This document shows, piece after piece, positions 1 to 6,876 of a DNA stretch of 9,105 nucleotides. Source of the DNA: Erythrobacter sp. UBA2510. GTDB lineage: Bacteria; Pseudomonadota; Alphaproteobacteria; Sphingomonadales; Sphingomonadaceae. The notes beneath the pieces are model-generated. The model was not told the DNA's origin. It saw only the letters and a program-made list of their open reading frames with translations, and did no database searches. The first letter of the stretch is position 1, and each line of letters opens with the position of its first letter. A program made the position numbers and the translations under genes. The DNA lies in assembly GCA_002341345.1 (NCBI GenBank), contig DDNW01000074.1, positions 29,838 to 38,942 of the forward strand. The letters run 5' to 3'.

Positions 1-1520
1 TCGGAATAGGACTGCCTGAGATCGTCCATGATCTCTTCTTCCTGCGTCCGCGGGATACTCGCCAGCAATGGCAGGCCAAGACGCGCCTTCACCTGACGCG
101 GATCACGCAGGCTCTGGTTGAAGTGATCGTAAAGATACACGCCCGCAGCGACAATAATCAGGCCCACAAGCAAGGAGATCGCCAGGTTCTGCAGCAGATT
201 CGGCGAAAACGGCGCGCGCGGGGTCCGTGCCGCATCGACCACCATAATGTTGCTCTCGCCAACCCCGACGACGCCGATTTCCCGGTAGCGCTGCAGCAGA
301 CCGGCATAGAGTTCGCGGTTGGTATCCACTTCGCGCTGCAAGATATTATATTGCACACTATCCTGACGTTGGGTCATGAACTGATCGCGCAATTCGGCGA
401 CGCGCGCTGTCAGCCGTTGTTCCAAAGCCAGCGCCTCGCTGTAATTTGCTTGCAGGCGTGCAACTGATTCACTCTGTTCCTGCTCGATGACGCGCTCGAT
501 CTCGGCCAGTTCGGCACGCGCCGTCTGCACCGGCGGATAATCATCGCCAAACCGGGCCAGCAATTCGGCCAGCTCCGTCCGCAAAACACCGCGTCGCGTA
601 CGGAGGTCAGCAATCGTGCCGTTTCCGAAGTCTGCTTCACTTGCCGCCGCGGTACCTTGCCGCGAGGTCAGCGCAGCTTCGGCAGAAATCCGGTCAGCCG
701 AGGCAACAAGAAGGGCCTGGCTGAACTGGGCCAGTTCCCTTGCGACCAGAGTCTGGGCGGCGGTATCGGAGCTGCCACCCTCGCCCGCACCGCCGCCGAC
801 TGTGAAGAGGCCTTGATCGGCAGCATAGCCGATGAGCTCACGCTCGGCCTCCTCCAGACGTTGCCGGGTTTGCTGCAAGCGCTCTTCAAGAAAATCGCGC
901 GCTTCAATCGTTGCCCCGAACCGACGGGCGAGGCTCTCCTCCACATAGGCATCGGTCCAGGCATTCGCGATCTTGGCCGAGAGCTGCGGCACGGGACTAT
1001 CGAAGCTGACATCAACCAGCAAGCTGTTAGTGACCGGGGAAATCTCGACATTGGCGAACAGGATGGAAACGACGCTCGCCTGAATATCCTGGACCGCTCC
1101 GGGATCGAAATTGAAGCTTGCCTGGAACTGGTCGTCGTTGGCGAGGTCCAGGTCACGCGCAACCCGGGCCGCGAGCGAATAGGATTCAAGCAGCTCATAT
1201 TGCGTCGGCAGATACGCCCGGTCCGCCATCAGGGCCTCGCTCTGGACGCCCTCAACGTTGGTAATGTTCTGCTCTACCGGACTGATTTCGATCCGCGCAG
1301 TTGCCCGGTATTGCGGGGTTGCCAGCAGCGTCGCGATCAATCCGCATGTCAGGGCAACGGCCAGAACGCCGCCGATAAGAATTTTATTATTGCGAACGAT
1401 ATCGACATATTTTTCAAGCTTATAGAGACCGAACTTCCCCTCATTATCGTCTTCATAGAGGTCTTCTCGGCTGTCATAATAGCCATTCGAGCCCGAAAAA
1501 TTTGCAGCAGCGTCGTTCAT
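1..1520 (-). CDS. Wzc/GumC-type polysaccharide co-polymerase (chain-length regulator), partial, C-terminus beyond left edge
   Basis: Inner-membrane protein that sets polysaccharide chain length and couples synthesis to export through its Wza partner. About 506 residues are visible and the frame is open to the window edge. Domains in order: a cytoplasmic acidic N-terminus; a Wzz-like segment starting near KLEKYVDIVRNNK; TM1 at about 46-67; a long periplasmic part rich in Glu/Gln/Arg/Ala that looks coiled-coil (about 200-380); a GNVR-type segment (LQREVDTNRELYAGLLQR, about 393-410); the proline motif TPRAPFSPN; and TM2 at about 442-463. Visible sequence ends in the start of the cytoplasmic region (LGLPLLASIPR). 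This layout is typical of family members of 700 or more residues that carry a fused tyrosine autokinase, but Walker motifs and a Tyr tail would lie outside the window, so the kinase is only inferred. The start at 1520 is preferred over an ATG at 1526 because GAGGTG lies 6 bases upstream of it. The start is 5 bases after the export lipoprotein stop, so the two are probably translationally coupled. Confidence 0.92.
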   Translation of the reverse strand, partial: MNDAAANFSGSNGYYDSREDLYEDDNEGKFGLYKLEKYVDIVRNNKILIGGVLAVALTCGLIATLLATPQYRATARIEISPVEQNITNVEGVQSEALMADRAYLPTQYELLESYSLAARVARDLDLANDDQFQASFNFDPGAVQDIQASVVSILFANVEISPVTNSLLVDVSFDSPVPQLSAKIANAWTDAYVEESLARRFGATIEARDFLEERLQQTRQRLEEAERELIGYAADQGLFTVGGGAGEGGSSDTAAQTLVARELAQFSQALLVASADRISAEAALTSRQGTAAASEADFGNGTIADLRTRRGVLRTELAELLARFGDDYPPVQTARAELAEIERVIEQEQSESVARLQANYSEALALEQRLTARVAELRDQFMTQRQDSVQYNILQREVDTNRELYAGLLQRYREIGVVGVGESNIMVVDAARTPRAPFSPNLLQNLAISLLVGLIIVAAGVYLYDHFNQSLRDPRQVKARLGLPLLASIPRTQEEEIMDDLRQSYS

Positions 1521-1525
1521 TGCCA

Positions 1526-2260
1526 TCACCTCAAGAGACGCTCGAGCAGGATAAGCGGGCTCGTGATCAAAGATACATACTGGGAAACCTGCGAAACTCT
1601 CCGCAATTGGGTAGATTCCCCGATCACGATCATATCATGCGGGAAAATTTCGGGATCAGGATAATTGCCGCGCTCGATCGCCACCAGATCGTACACCCCG
1701 ATATAGCGCTCCCCATTCACCTCCCGGAAGATCATCACTTCCCTGGGCTGCGCAAAATCGGTTCGCCCGCCGCCTATGGCGACCGCCTCGAGCAGCGTGG
1801 TTGACTGCACGATCGGATACTGCCCCCCGCGGGTGATTTCGCCGCCGATCGTGAAGACCTGTGCATCCCTCGATACAAAGTCCACCTGGACATCGGGATT
1901 GCGGACAAAGGCTCCCGCCAGCCGGGTCTCGAGGTCATAGGAGATTTCCGCCAGCGAGCGCCCATCGGCCTGGACCGAACCGATCAACGGGTAATCAAAA
2001 GTACCATCCAGCCCGACACGCACGTCGTCGCGCGACAGTTCCTCAACGCCGAATACCGAGATCGAAAGGATATCCTGTGGGCGCACGATCTCGACCGCAT
2101 AACCTTGCGAATAGCCGCTGTTGCTGGGGGCGGGAAGTTCCGTAAGCTCGGCGATCGAAATCAACGGATCTTCCCCGATCGGGCCGCCGGACGTGGCGCA
2201 ACCGGCGAGAAATCCCGCCGCCAACAGGCTGCAAAATGAAGCTTTGAGACGGCTAATCAC
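1526..2260 (-). CDS. Wza-type polysaccharide export outer-membrane lipoprotein
   Basis: Forms, or helps form, the outer-membrane channel through which the polysaccharide leaves the cell, working with the co-polymerase encoded next. The 244-residue product starts with a lipoprotein signal peptide (ISRLKASFCSLLAAGF) and lipobox L18-A-G-C21, so Cys21 should be lipidated. A Poly_export domain spans about 52-130 (GYAVEIVRPQDILSISVFG, then DGTFDYPLIGSVQADG). One SLBB-type domain spans about 135-180 (FTIGGEITRGGQYPI, then TLLEAVAIGGG). It is shorter than E. coli Wza (about 380 residues) and appears to have one SLBB repeat instead of two, a common form in alphaproteobacteria. The C-terminal SQYVSLITSPLILLERLL could be the amphipathic helix for outer-membrane insertion. 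The start is GTG with no convincing Shine-Dalgarno sequence; the signal peptide fixes it. Third gene of the operon. Confidence 0.93.
   Translation of the reverse strand: MISRLKASFCSLLAAGFLAGCATSGGPIGEDPLISIAELTELPAPSNSGYSQGYAVEIVRPQDILSISVFGVEELSRDDVRVGLDGTFDYPLIGSVQADGRSLAEISYDLETRLAGAFVRNPDVQVDFVSRDAQVFTIGGEITRGGQYPIVQSTTLLEAVAIGGGRTDFAQPREVMIFREVNGERYIGVYDLVAIERGNYPDPEIFPHDMIVIGESTQLRRVSQVSQYVSLITSPLILLERLLR
1527..1532 (-). promoter_or_regulatory. Ribosome binding site deciding the co-polymerase start
   Basis: On the minus strand GAGGTG lies 6 bases before the ATG at 1520, but overlaps the approach to the alternative ATG at 1526, which shares a base with the TGA of the upstream export gene. 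The spacing favours 1520 and suggests that ribosomes ending the export gene re-initiate here. Confidence 0.6.
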
Positions 2261-2343
2261 GAGATAAATCCGTATGATGGGTGAGAGAAAAGATGCACAT
2301 CAAGCAACCCATCCTTGAGCCATTGGAAACGACGGCGCAACCA
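2261..2343 (-). repeat. Leader of the export gene with a 7-base inverted repeat
   Basis: The 83-base gap between the ligase-like gene and the export gene holds GATGGGT (2276-2282) and its exact complement ACCCATC (2307-2313), separated by 24 bases. The spacer contains a small near-palindrome, GATGCACATC (2292-2301). The nearest arm is 15 bases from the GTG start, so a folded mRNA or a bound protein could affect translation. No run of T follows in either direction, so it is not a classical terminator. Chance occurrence of a 7-base pair is possible. Confidence 0.35.
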
Positions 2344-3798
2344 TCAAACTTGCGCCACGGTGTTGCGCGAGGCAAAAACCATTCCTAGCGCGACCGTCGC
2401 GACACACATCATCGCAGGAACGCGTAGCGGGTAATCCACGATACTGTGCATGCCGATCAGCAGCAGGGTCAGCAGCCCAAGCATGACGAGCTGAAAATTG
2501 GTCGCGCTCTCATGTCTGGATTTCCACGCAGACCAGACTCGCCTGATGGTGAGAAGCAGCCCGACAAACAGCAAAAGCACGCCCGGCAAGCCGCCTTCCA
2601 CCACGACCTGCAGCCAGTCATTGTGGGCCTGATTGAAATAGGCCGGGCTCAGCAGATCTTCGGACTCGATCGTCCGATAGGCCTGTTCGAATGCGCCAAA
2701 TCCCACGCCAAACGGGAAATGCCCGATCGCCATGTGCAAGACATCCGGAAAGCTCCTTACCCTGAGGTCCTGCGCGACACCCTGATCAAACAACCTGCTG
2801 ACGGCAGGGATCTGGTCCAGCGCAGCAAAAAACCCGATCAATATGATCGCGGCAACGCCAGCAAGAATCCCCACCAGGGTCTGTCGCCATCGCCTGTTCG
2901 ATCCAGAGGCCGCGGTGCCCGCACGGTCAACCCAAATGACCCTGACCGCGAAAATGATGGCTACGATGCCGAGCAGGGCGATGCCAAAGCGCGAACCGTT
3001 GATCAGGATCGCTCCAAGCAGGGCAATCTGTCCGGCCAGAATGAACAGGTCCTCGGACTTCCATTTGGCCTTCCCTTCCCGCTTGCGGAAAATGCAGAAA
3101 AGCAGCGCGATATTGAGGAACAACGCATTATGGTTACGGTTGGAAAACAGCCCCACAGCGCTGCCGCTATTGGTAACCTCATAAAGGTAAAGGCCCGGCG
3201 CCCCATTCAGCGAAATCTGCGCAATTCCCAACAGGGCACTTAGCACGCCAAAGGCGATGATCGTTGACTGCACCCGCCGCCAGCCCTGCTCGTCGAGCAA
3301 GGCCAGCCAAACCAGGGCTGCCAGCGGCACCACCAGCGAAGCGAGCGAATTAAAGGTTCTGAGCGGCGAGAAGGTGATCGGACGCCACACATCCTGCAGG
3401 CCGATCAGTTCGCCAGCGCGCGCAATGCTCTCGCGGCCATGCAGCGAGGTCCACCAGGATGGCGGCAGCGGAATTAACTGCACGACCATCCACAAGCCGA
3501 GTGCGACGAGCAGAACCACCGGCGCCGCAACCTGCCGGAAGCTCTGTCCGCTCTGGTAATAGATTCCGATCGCGAGAAACAGGGCCGCCAAGGCGCGCAG
3601 CGGGCCGACACTATCAATGTCATAGCGCGAACCGCCCCCCATCAGGAACACCAGCAGGACAAAGGTGAAAAAGGCCCAGAACGCCTTTTCCGGGGTCATG
3701 ACATGCCAGGCAATCTTGGCACGCGGTCGCCGGTGGCCGGTGGCCCGGCCACGACCTGAGCCTCGTGCGCTTCTGCCGCTGGTGCTGGGATTATTCAT
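2344..3798 (-). CDS. O-antigen ligase/polymerase-like membrane protein (Wzy_C family)
   Basis: A 484-residue integral membrane protein with about 12 predicted hydrophobic segments, on the periplasmic side of surface-polysaccharide assembly. Family marks are GLFSNRNHNALFL (216-228), NGSRFG (267-272), and the large periplasmic loop ending in NQAHNDWLQVVVEGGLPG (389-406) with the conserved His392; then MHSIVDYPLRVP (450-461). These fit the WaaL/Wzy_C superfamily, which joins an undecaprenyl-linked glycan to an acceptor or to another chain. Between sugar transferase and export genes it is more likely the Wzy-type polymerase of the exopolysaccharide than a lipid A-core ligase, but sequence alone does not separate the two. 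The first 28 residues form an odd Arg/Gly/Ser-rich cytoplasmic tail (7 Arg). ATG at 3798 has AGG 8 bases upstream; Met34 (3699) is the other possible start and would remove the tail. The gap to the preceding gene is 40 bases. Confidence 0.88.
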   Translation of the reverse strand: MNNPSTSGRSARGSGRGRATGHRRPRAKIAWHVMTPEKAFWAFFTFVLLVFLMGGGSRYDIDSVGPLRALAALFLAIGIYYQSGQSFRQVAAPVVLLVALGLWMVVQLIPLPPSWWTSLHGRESIARAGELIGLQDVWRPITFSPLRTFNSLASLVVPLAALVWLALLDEQGWRRVQSTIIAFGVLSALLGIAQISLNGAPGLYLYEVTNSGSAVGLFSNRNHNALFLNIALLFCIFRKREGKAKWKSEDLFILAGQIALLGAILINGSRFGIALLGIVAIIFAVRVIWVDRAGTAASGSNRRWRQTLVGILAGVAAIILIGFFAALDQIPAVSRLFDQGVAQDLRVRSFPDVLHMAIGHFPFGVGFGAFEQAYRTIESEDLLSPAYFNQAHNDWLQVVVEGGLPGVLLLFVGLLLTIRRVWSAWKSRHESATNFQLVMLGLLTLLLIGMHSIVDYPLRVPAMMCVATVALGMVFASRNTVAQV

Positions 3799-3838
3799 CT
3801 GTCTAACCTGACCGACCGGTATCGCTGCCCCCAGAGGT

Positions 3839-5176
3839 TCAGCGCGCGCCCCGAAAATGAACCATCACGGCAACCGTTCGCAGTGCGATCAGCAGATCGA
3901 GCCAGGCCGAAATGTTCTTGATGTAATAGAAGTCGTACTGAAGCTTGACGTAAACGTCATCCAGCTCGGTCACGTGCCCCTGATTGACCTGCGCCCAGCC
4001 GGTTATGCCGGGCCGCACGACATGGCGGTATTCGTAGAAATCGAGATGTTCGTGATACCACTTCGACAGCGCCAGCGCCTCGGGCCGCGGCCCGATCAGG
4101 CTCATCTCACCGCGCAGGACATTGATCAGCTGTGGTAACTCGTCGAGGCGGGTCCGGCGCAGGAATGATCCGATCGGCGTGATGCGCGGATCGTTATCCG
4201 CCGTCTTCTGGCTTTCCAGGTCATGGTCGTCGTGCTCGCGCGAAACCATTGTCCGGAACTTGTATGCCTCGAACGGGCGCCCGCGATAACCCGTCCGACG
4301 ATGGCGAAAGAATGCATCTCCCGGTGAAGTCAGCCGGATGGCCAGCGCTATCAGCAGCATGGGAATGGCGAACAGGATGAGTCCCGCCAGGCTACCGACC
4401 ACATCGGTCAGCCGTTTAATTATGAAATAGCTATGCGAGGGCACCAGTGCGCCGAACGAATTTTCCGATAAACGCTCGATCTGGACCTTGCCGGTAATCG
4501 ATTCCCGGACCTGCTTCACATTGTAGACCGCAATGCCGTGGATCACTGCATGGGCAATTCCCCGCTCCCACTCAGGCGAAAGTTCCTGATGCAGATCGGC
4601 AACCACCGCGCCATGTCCGGCAAGGCCGAGCTGATCGGGCGATTCAAGAAATTGCGTTGTTTCGTGCACCAGTTCCCTGGCCAGCTCTTTGGTCCGCTCC
4701 CCGGGCACCAGAAACAACACCCGGCCGGCACTCGGACGCTGGACGAGACCAAGCAGCAGCATGAAGAAAGCACCGAAACCCAGGCCCGTCCACAAGACGA
4801 CGTTGGAATAGGGTACGCGGAACACGAGCAGCACGCCGGCCAGGACCAGCACCGGCAAGCCATAGGAAGTCAGGATGAAGGCAAAGCGCTTGGTGCCCGG
4901 TGTCTTGCGGAATTCACGATAGGTCAGCACCGCGGCGATATTGACCGCGATCGCGCCCACGATCGAATTGATGTTGTGCGAGTTCTCGAACGGCGATCCA
5001 TTGAGGAACCGGGCGGCAATCGCCTGCACGGCAAAGACCAGTACAAGCAATAATGGCAGGGTAAAAGTAAACCGCTCGATCAGTCTTCTGCGGCCAAGGC
5101 TCGCGCTTCCGGCCCACCCTTGCTGCGGCAAGATCCGCGGCGGAGGCGTTACAGATTCGGGGGCGTGTAAATTCAC
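3839..5176 (-). CDS. Polyprenyl-phosphate hexose-1-phosphate transferase (bacterial sugar transferase, WbaP/WcaJ type)
   Basis: Starts glycan assembly by moving a sugar-1-phosphate from a nucleotide sugar to undecaprenyl phosphate at the inner membrane. The 445-residue protein is the long form: four hydrophobic segments (about 38-58, 70-86, 98-119, 124-144), a Rossmann-like middle domain (about 150-245), and the catalytic domain from KRLTDVVGS (254) to the end. Catalytic-domain marks are the membrane re-entrant helix with Pro272, FRHRRTGYRGRPFEAYKFRT (290-309), the RLDELPQL block (343-350) with the catalytic Asp345-Glu346 pair, GEMSLIGPRPE (356-366), RPGITGWAQVNQG (388-400), and the final KLQYDFYYIKN block. 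The middle domain lacks a proper GxGxxG loop (RVLFLVPGERTKELA), so nucleotide binding there is doubtful. The start is GTG; an in-frame TAA 15 bases upstream rules out a longer form. First gene of the operon, so its promoter should lie in 5177-5400. Sugar specificity (glucose, galactose or other) cannot be read. Confidence 0.95.
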   Translation of the reverse strand: MNLHAPESVTPPPRILPQQGWAGSASLGRRRLIERFTFTLPLLLVLVFAVQAIAARFLNGSPFENSHNINSIVGAIAVNIAAVLTYREFRKTPGTKRFAFILTSYGLPVLVLAGVLLVFRVPYSNVVLWTGLGFGAFFMLLLGLVQRPSAGRVLFLVPGERTKELARELVHETTQFLESPDQLGLAGHGAVVADLHQELSPEWERGIAHAVIHGIAVYNVKQVRESITGKVQIERLSENSFGALVPSHSYFIIKRLTDVVGSLAGLILFAIPMLLIALAIRLTSPGDAFFRHRRTGYRGRPFEAYKFRTMVSREHDDHDLESQKTADNDPRITPIGSFLRRTRLDELPQLINVLRGEMSLIGPRPEALALSKWYHEHLDFYEYRHVVRPGITGWAQVNQGHVTELDDVYVKLQYDFYYIKNISAWLDLLIALRTVAVMVHFRGAR

Positions 5177-5400
5177 GATTTCAACCGTTTAAACCTCAAG
5201 CATGCAGCTCCCTGAGTGAAGACGGTTGCCAGCACCCCGGCGGGACCAGCCTCTTCTGCTGCAGTGCAACGGCTGTAAGGTTCTCAAATAGATATGGCAA
5301 GGCAAGGGACTTCATGGACGGGCTAGGCTTGCTATTCCACGCCGTGGTTGCCATTGGGGCAAACCATCGTGACATCGCAAACAAGAGCGGCACCCTGCGG
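5177..5400. promoter_or_regulatory. Divergent intergenic region between the polysaccharide operon and purF
   Basis: These 224 bases must hold the promoter of the leftward polysaccharide operon and probably that of purF, because the two run away from each other. I could not identify a convincing -35/-10 pair for either. Weak candidates: TAGATAT at 5289-5295 as a rightward -10, and the palindrome GTTTAAAC at 5187-5194, only 10 bases before the GTG of the sugar transferase. An AAGGGA sequence (5304-5309) stands 4 bases before an ATG at 5314, in frame with purF. A small hairpin and a repeated hexamer in the purF leader are listed separately. Confidence 0.4.
5346..5382 (+). repeat. Hairpin and paired GCAAAC hexamers in the purF leader
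   Basis: TTGCC-ATTGG-GGCAA (5348-5362) can form a 5-base stem, extended by GG/CC (5346-5347 with 5364-5365) if one A is bulged. GCAAAC occurs at 5359-5364 and again at 5377-5382, exactly 18 bases apart on the same strand and 19 to 42 bases before the likely purF ATG. The hexamer resembles the half-site of the E. coli PurR operator, but the arrangement is direct, not inverted, and a LacI-type PurR is not known to control purF in this group. Function is speculative. Confidence 0.25.
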
Positions 5401-6876
5401 ATGACCTCTTCCGATCCCTTCGCCTTCGATCTCGACGGCGACAAGCTGCGTGAAGAATGCGGCGTTTTCGGCGTAATCGGCGCGACCGATGCCGCTGCTG
5501 CCTGCGCGCTGGGACTGCATGCGCTCCAGCATCGCGGCCAGGAAGCGGTGGGCATAACCAGCTTTGACGGCACGGAATTTTTCACCCGACGCGGGCTTGG
5601 CCACGTGGCCGACAACTTTTCCACCGGAGAATCCATCGCCGAACTGCCCGGCACCATGGCGGCTGGCCATGTCCGCTATTCGACGACCGGCGGCGCGGGC
5701 CTCAGGAACGTCCAGCCGCTTTATGCCGATCTCGCCTCAGGCGGTTTCGCCGTAGCCCATAACGGCAACATTTCTAACGCCATGGCGTTGAGACAGGAAC
5801 TGGTCCAGAACGGAGCCATCTTTCAATCCACCTCCGATACGGAGGTGATTATCCACCTCGTCGCCACCAGCCGCTTCCCCACGCTGCTCGACAAGTTCGT
5901 CGATGCACTGCGCATGGTTGAAGGTGCGTATTCGCTGGTTGTGATGACTCCGCGCGGAATGCTCGCCTGTCGCGACCCGTTGGGCATCCGCCCGCTGGTC
6001 ATGGGCAGACTGGGCGATGCAACGATCTTCGCCAGCGAGACCGTTGCGCTCGACGTGGTCGGCGCTGAATTCGTCCGCCAGATCGATCCGGGTGAGCTGG
6101 TCGAGGTCGAACTCGACGGCAAGATCACCTCGCATCACCCCTTCGGCAACCACAAACCGCGGCCCTGCATCTTCGAGCATGTCTATTTCAGCCGTCCCGA
6201 TTCGGTGTTCAACGGACGTTCGGTCTATGGCTCGCGTCGCAATATCGGGATGGAGCTGGCCAAGGAAAGCCCGTGCGATGCCGATCTCGTTGTCCCCGTG
6301 CCCGACAGCGGCGTGCCGGCCGCCATCGGCTATTCGCAGGAATCGGGTATTCCCTTTGAACTGGGCATCATCCGCTCGCACTATGTCGGGCGCACGTTCA
6401 TCCAGCCGTCGGACGGTGCGCGCAATGCCGGCGTCAAGCGCAAGCACAATGCCAACCGCGCCTTGGTGGAGGGCAAGCGTATCGTCCTGATCGACGATTC
6501 GATCGTGCGCGGCACCACCAGCCTCAAGATCGTGCAGATGATGCGCGATGCAGGTGCGCGCGAGGTGCATTTCCGGGTCGCCAGCCCGCCTACCGGCAAT
6601 GGCTGTTATTACGGCGTCGACACGCCGGAACGCTCCAAGCTGCTGGCAGGGCGAATGAACATCGCCGCGATGCGCGAGTTCATCCAGGCCGACAGCCTTG
6701 CGTTCGTCTCGATCGACGGTCTGTACCGGGCCGTGGGCCTGGACGGTCGCAACAATGCTTGCCCGCAATATTGTGACGCCTGCTTTACCGGTGAATACCC
6801 GACCGCGCTGACCGACCTGTCCACGCGCGAGAAGGAAGAGGCGCAACTCACCTTCCCGGTCGGCAAGGTCGCCTGA
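5401..6876 (+). CDS. purF: Amidophosphoribosyltransferase (glutamine PRPP amidotransferase)
   Basis: Catalyses the first committed step of purine synthesis: PRPP plus glutamine gives 5-phosphoribosylamine. The 491-residue cytoplasmic enzyme has the full layout. A short propeptide ends at REE-C20-GVFGV, Cys20 being the glutaminase nucleophile exposed after cleavage. The Ntn-glutaminase domain (20 to about 250) carries GHVRYSTTGG (89-98), AHNGNISN (119-126) and STSDTE (143-148). The phosphoribosyltransferase domain follows, with the PRPP loop VLIDDSIVRGTTS (362-374). Cys256, Cys402 and the CDAC pair Cys458/Cys461 match the four ligands of the [4Fe-4S] cluster in the Bacillus-type enzyme, so this is the propeptide/iron-sulfur class. 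The ATG at 5401 gives the usual propeptide length but has a weak Shine-Dalgarno. An in-frame ATG at 5314 with AAGGGA before it would add 29 residues that look non-coding (two CTA codons, mixed third positions). Divergent from the polysaccharide operon and coupled to the next gene. Confidence 0.97.
   Translation: MTSSDPFAFDLDGDKLREECGVFGVIGATDAAAACALGLHALQHRGQEAVGITSFDGTEFFTRRGLGHVADNFSTGESIAELPGTMAAGHVRYSTTGGAGLRNVQPLYADLASGGFAVAHNGNISNAMALRQELVQNGAIFQSTSDTEVIIHLVATSRFPTLLDKFVDALRMVEGAYSLVVMTPRGMLACRDPLGIRPLVMGRLGDATIFASETVALDVVGAEFVRQIDPGELVEVELDGKITSHHPFGNHKPRPCIFEHVYFSRPDSVFNGRSVYGSRRNIGMELAKESPCDADLVVPVPDSGVPAAIGYSQESGIPFELGIIRSHYVGRTFIQPSDGARNAGVKRKHNANRALVEGKRIVLIDDSIVRGTTSLKIVQMMRDAGAREVHFRVASPPTGNGCYYGVDTPERSKLLAGRMNIAAMREFIQADSLAFVSIDGLYRAVGLDGRNNACPQYCDACFTGEYPTALTDLSTREKEEAQLTFPVGKVA

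Noticed and set aside
657..1664. Long open frame on the plus strand, 335 codons
   Set aside because: It is antisense to the co-polymerase and the end of the export gene, whose minus-strand frames show clear family motifs. Its translation matches no fold I recognise and is a by-product of GC-rich codon use.
2446..3243. Plus-strand open frame opposite the ligase-like gene
   Set aside because: The translation is rich in Gln, Arg and His with no domain pattern, while the opposite strand encodes a membrane protein with conserved motifs.
5189..5203. Four-codon ATG...TAA mini-frame (MLEV) on the minus strand before the sugar transferase
   Set aside because: Far too short to separate from chance, and no attenuator-like hairpins follow it.
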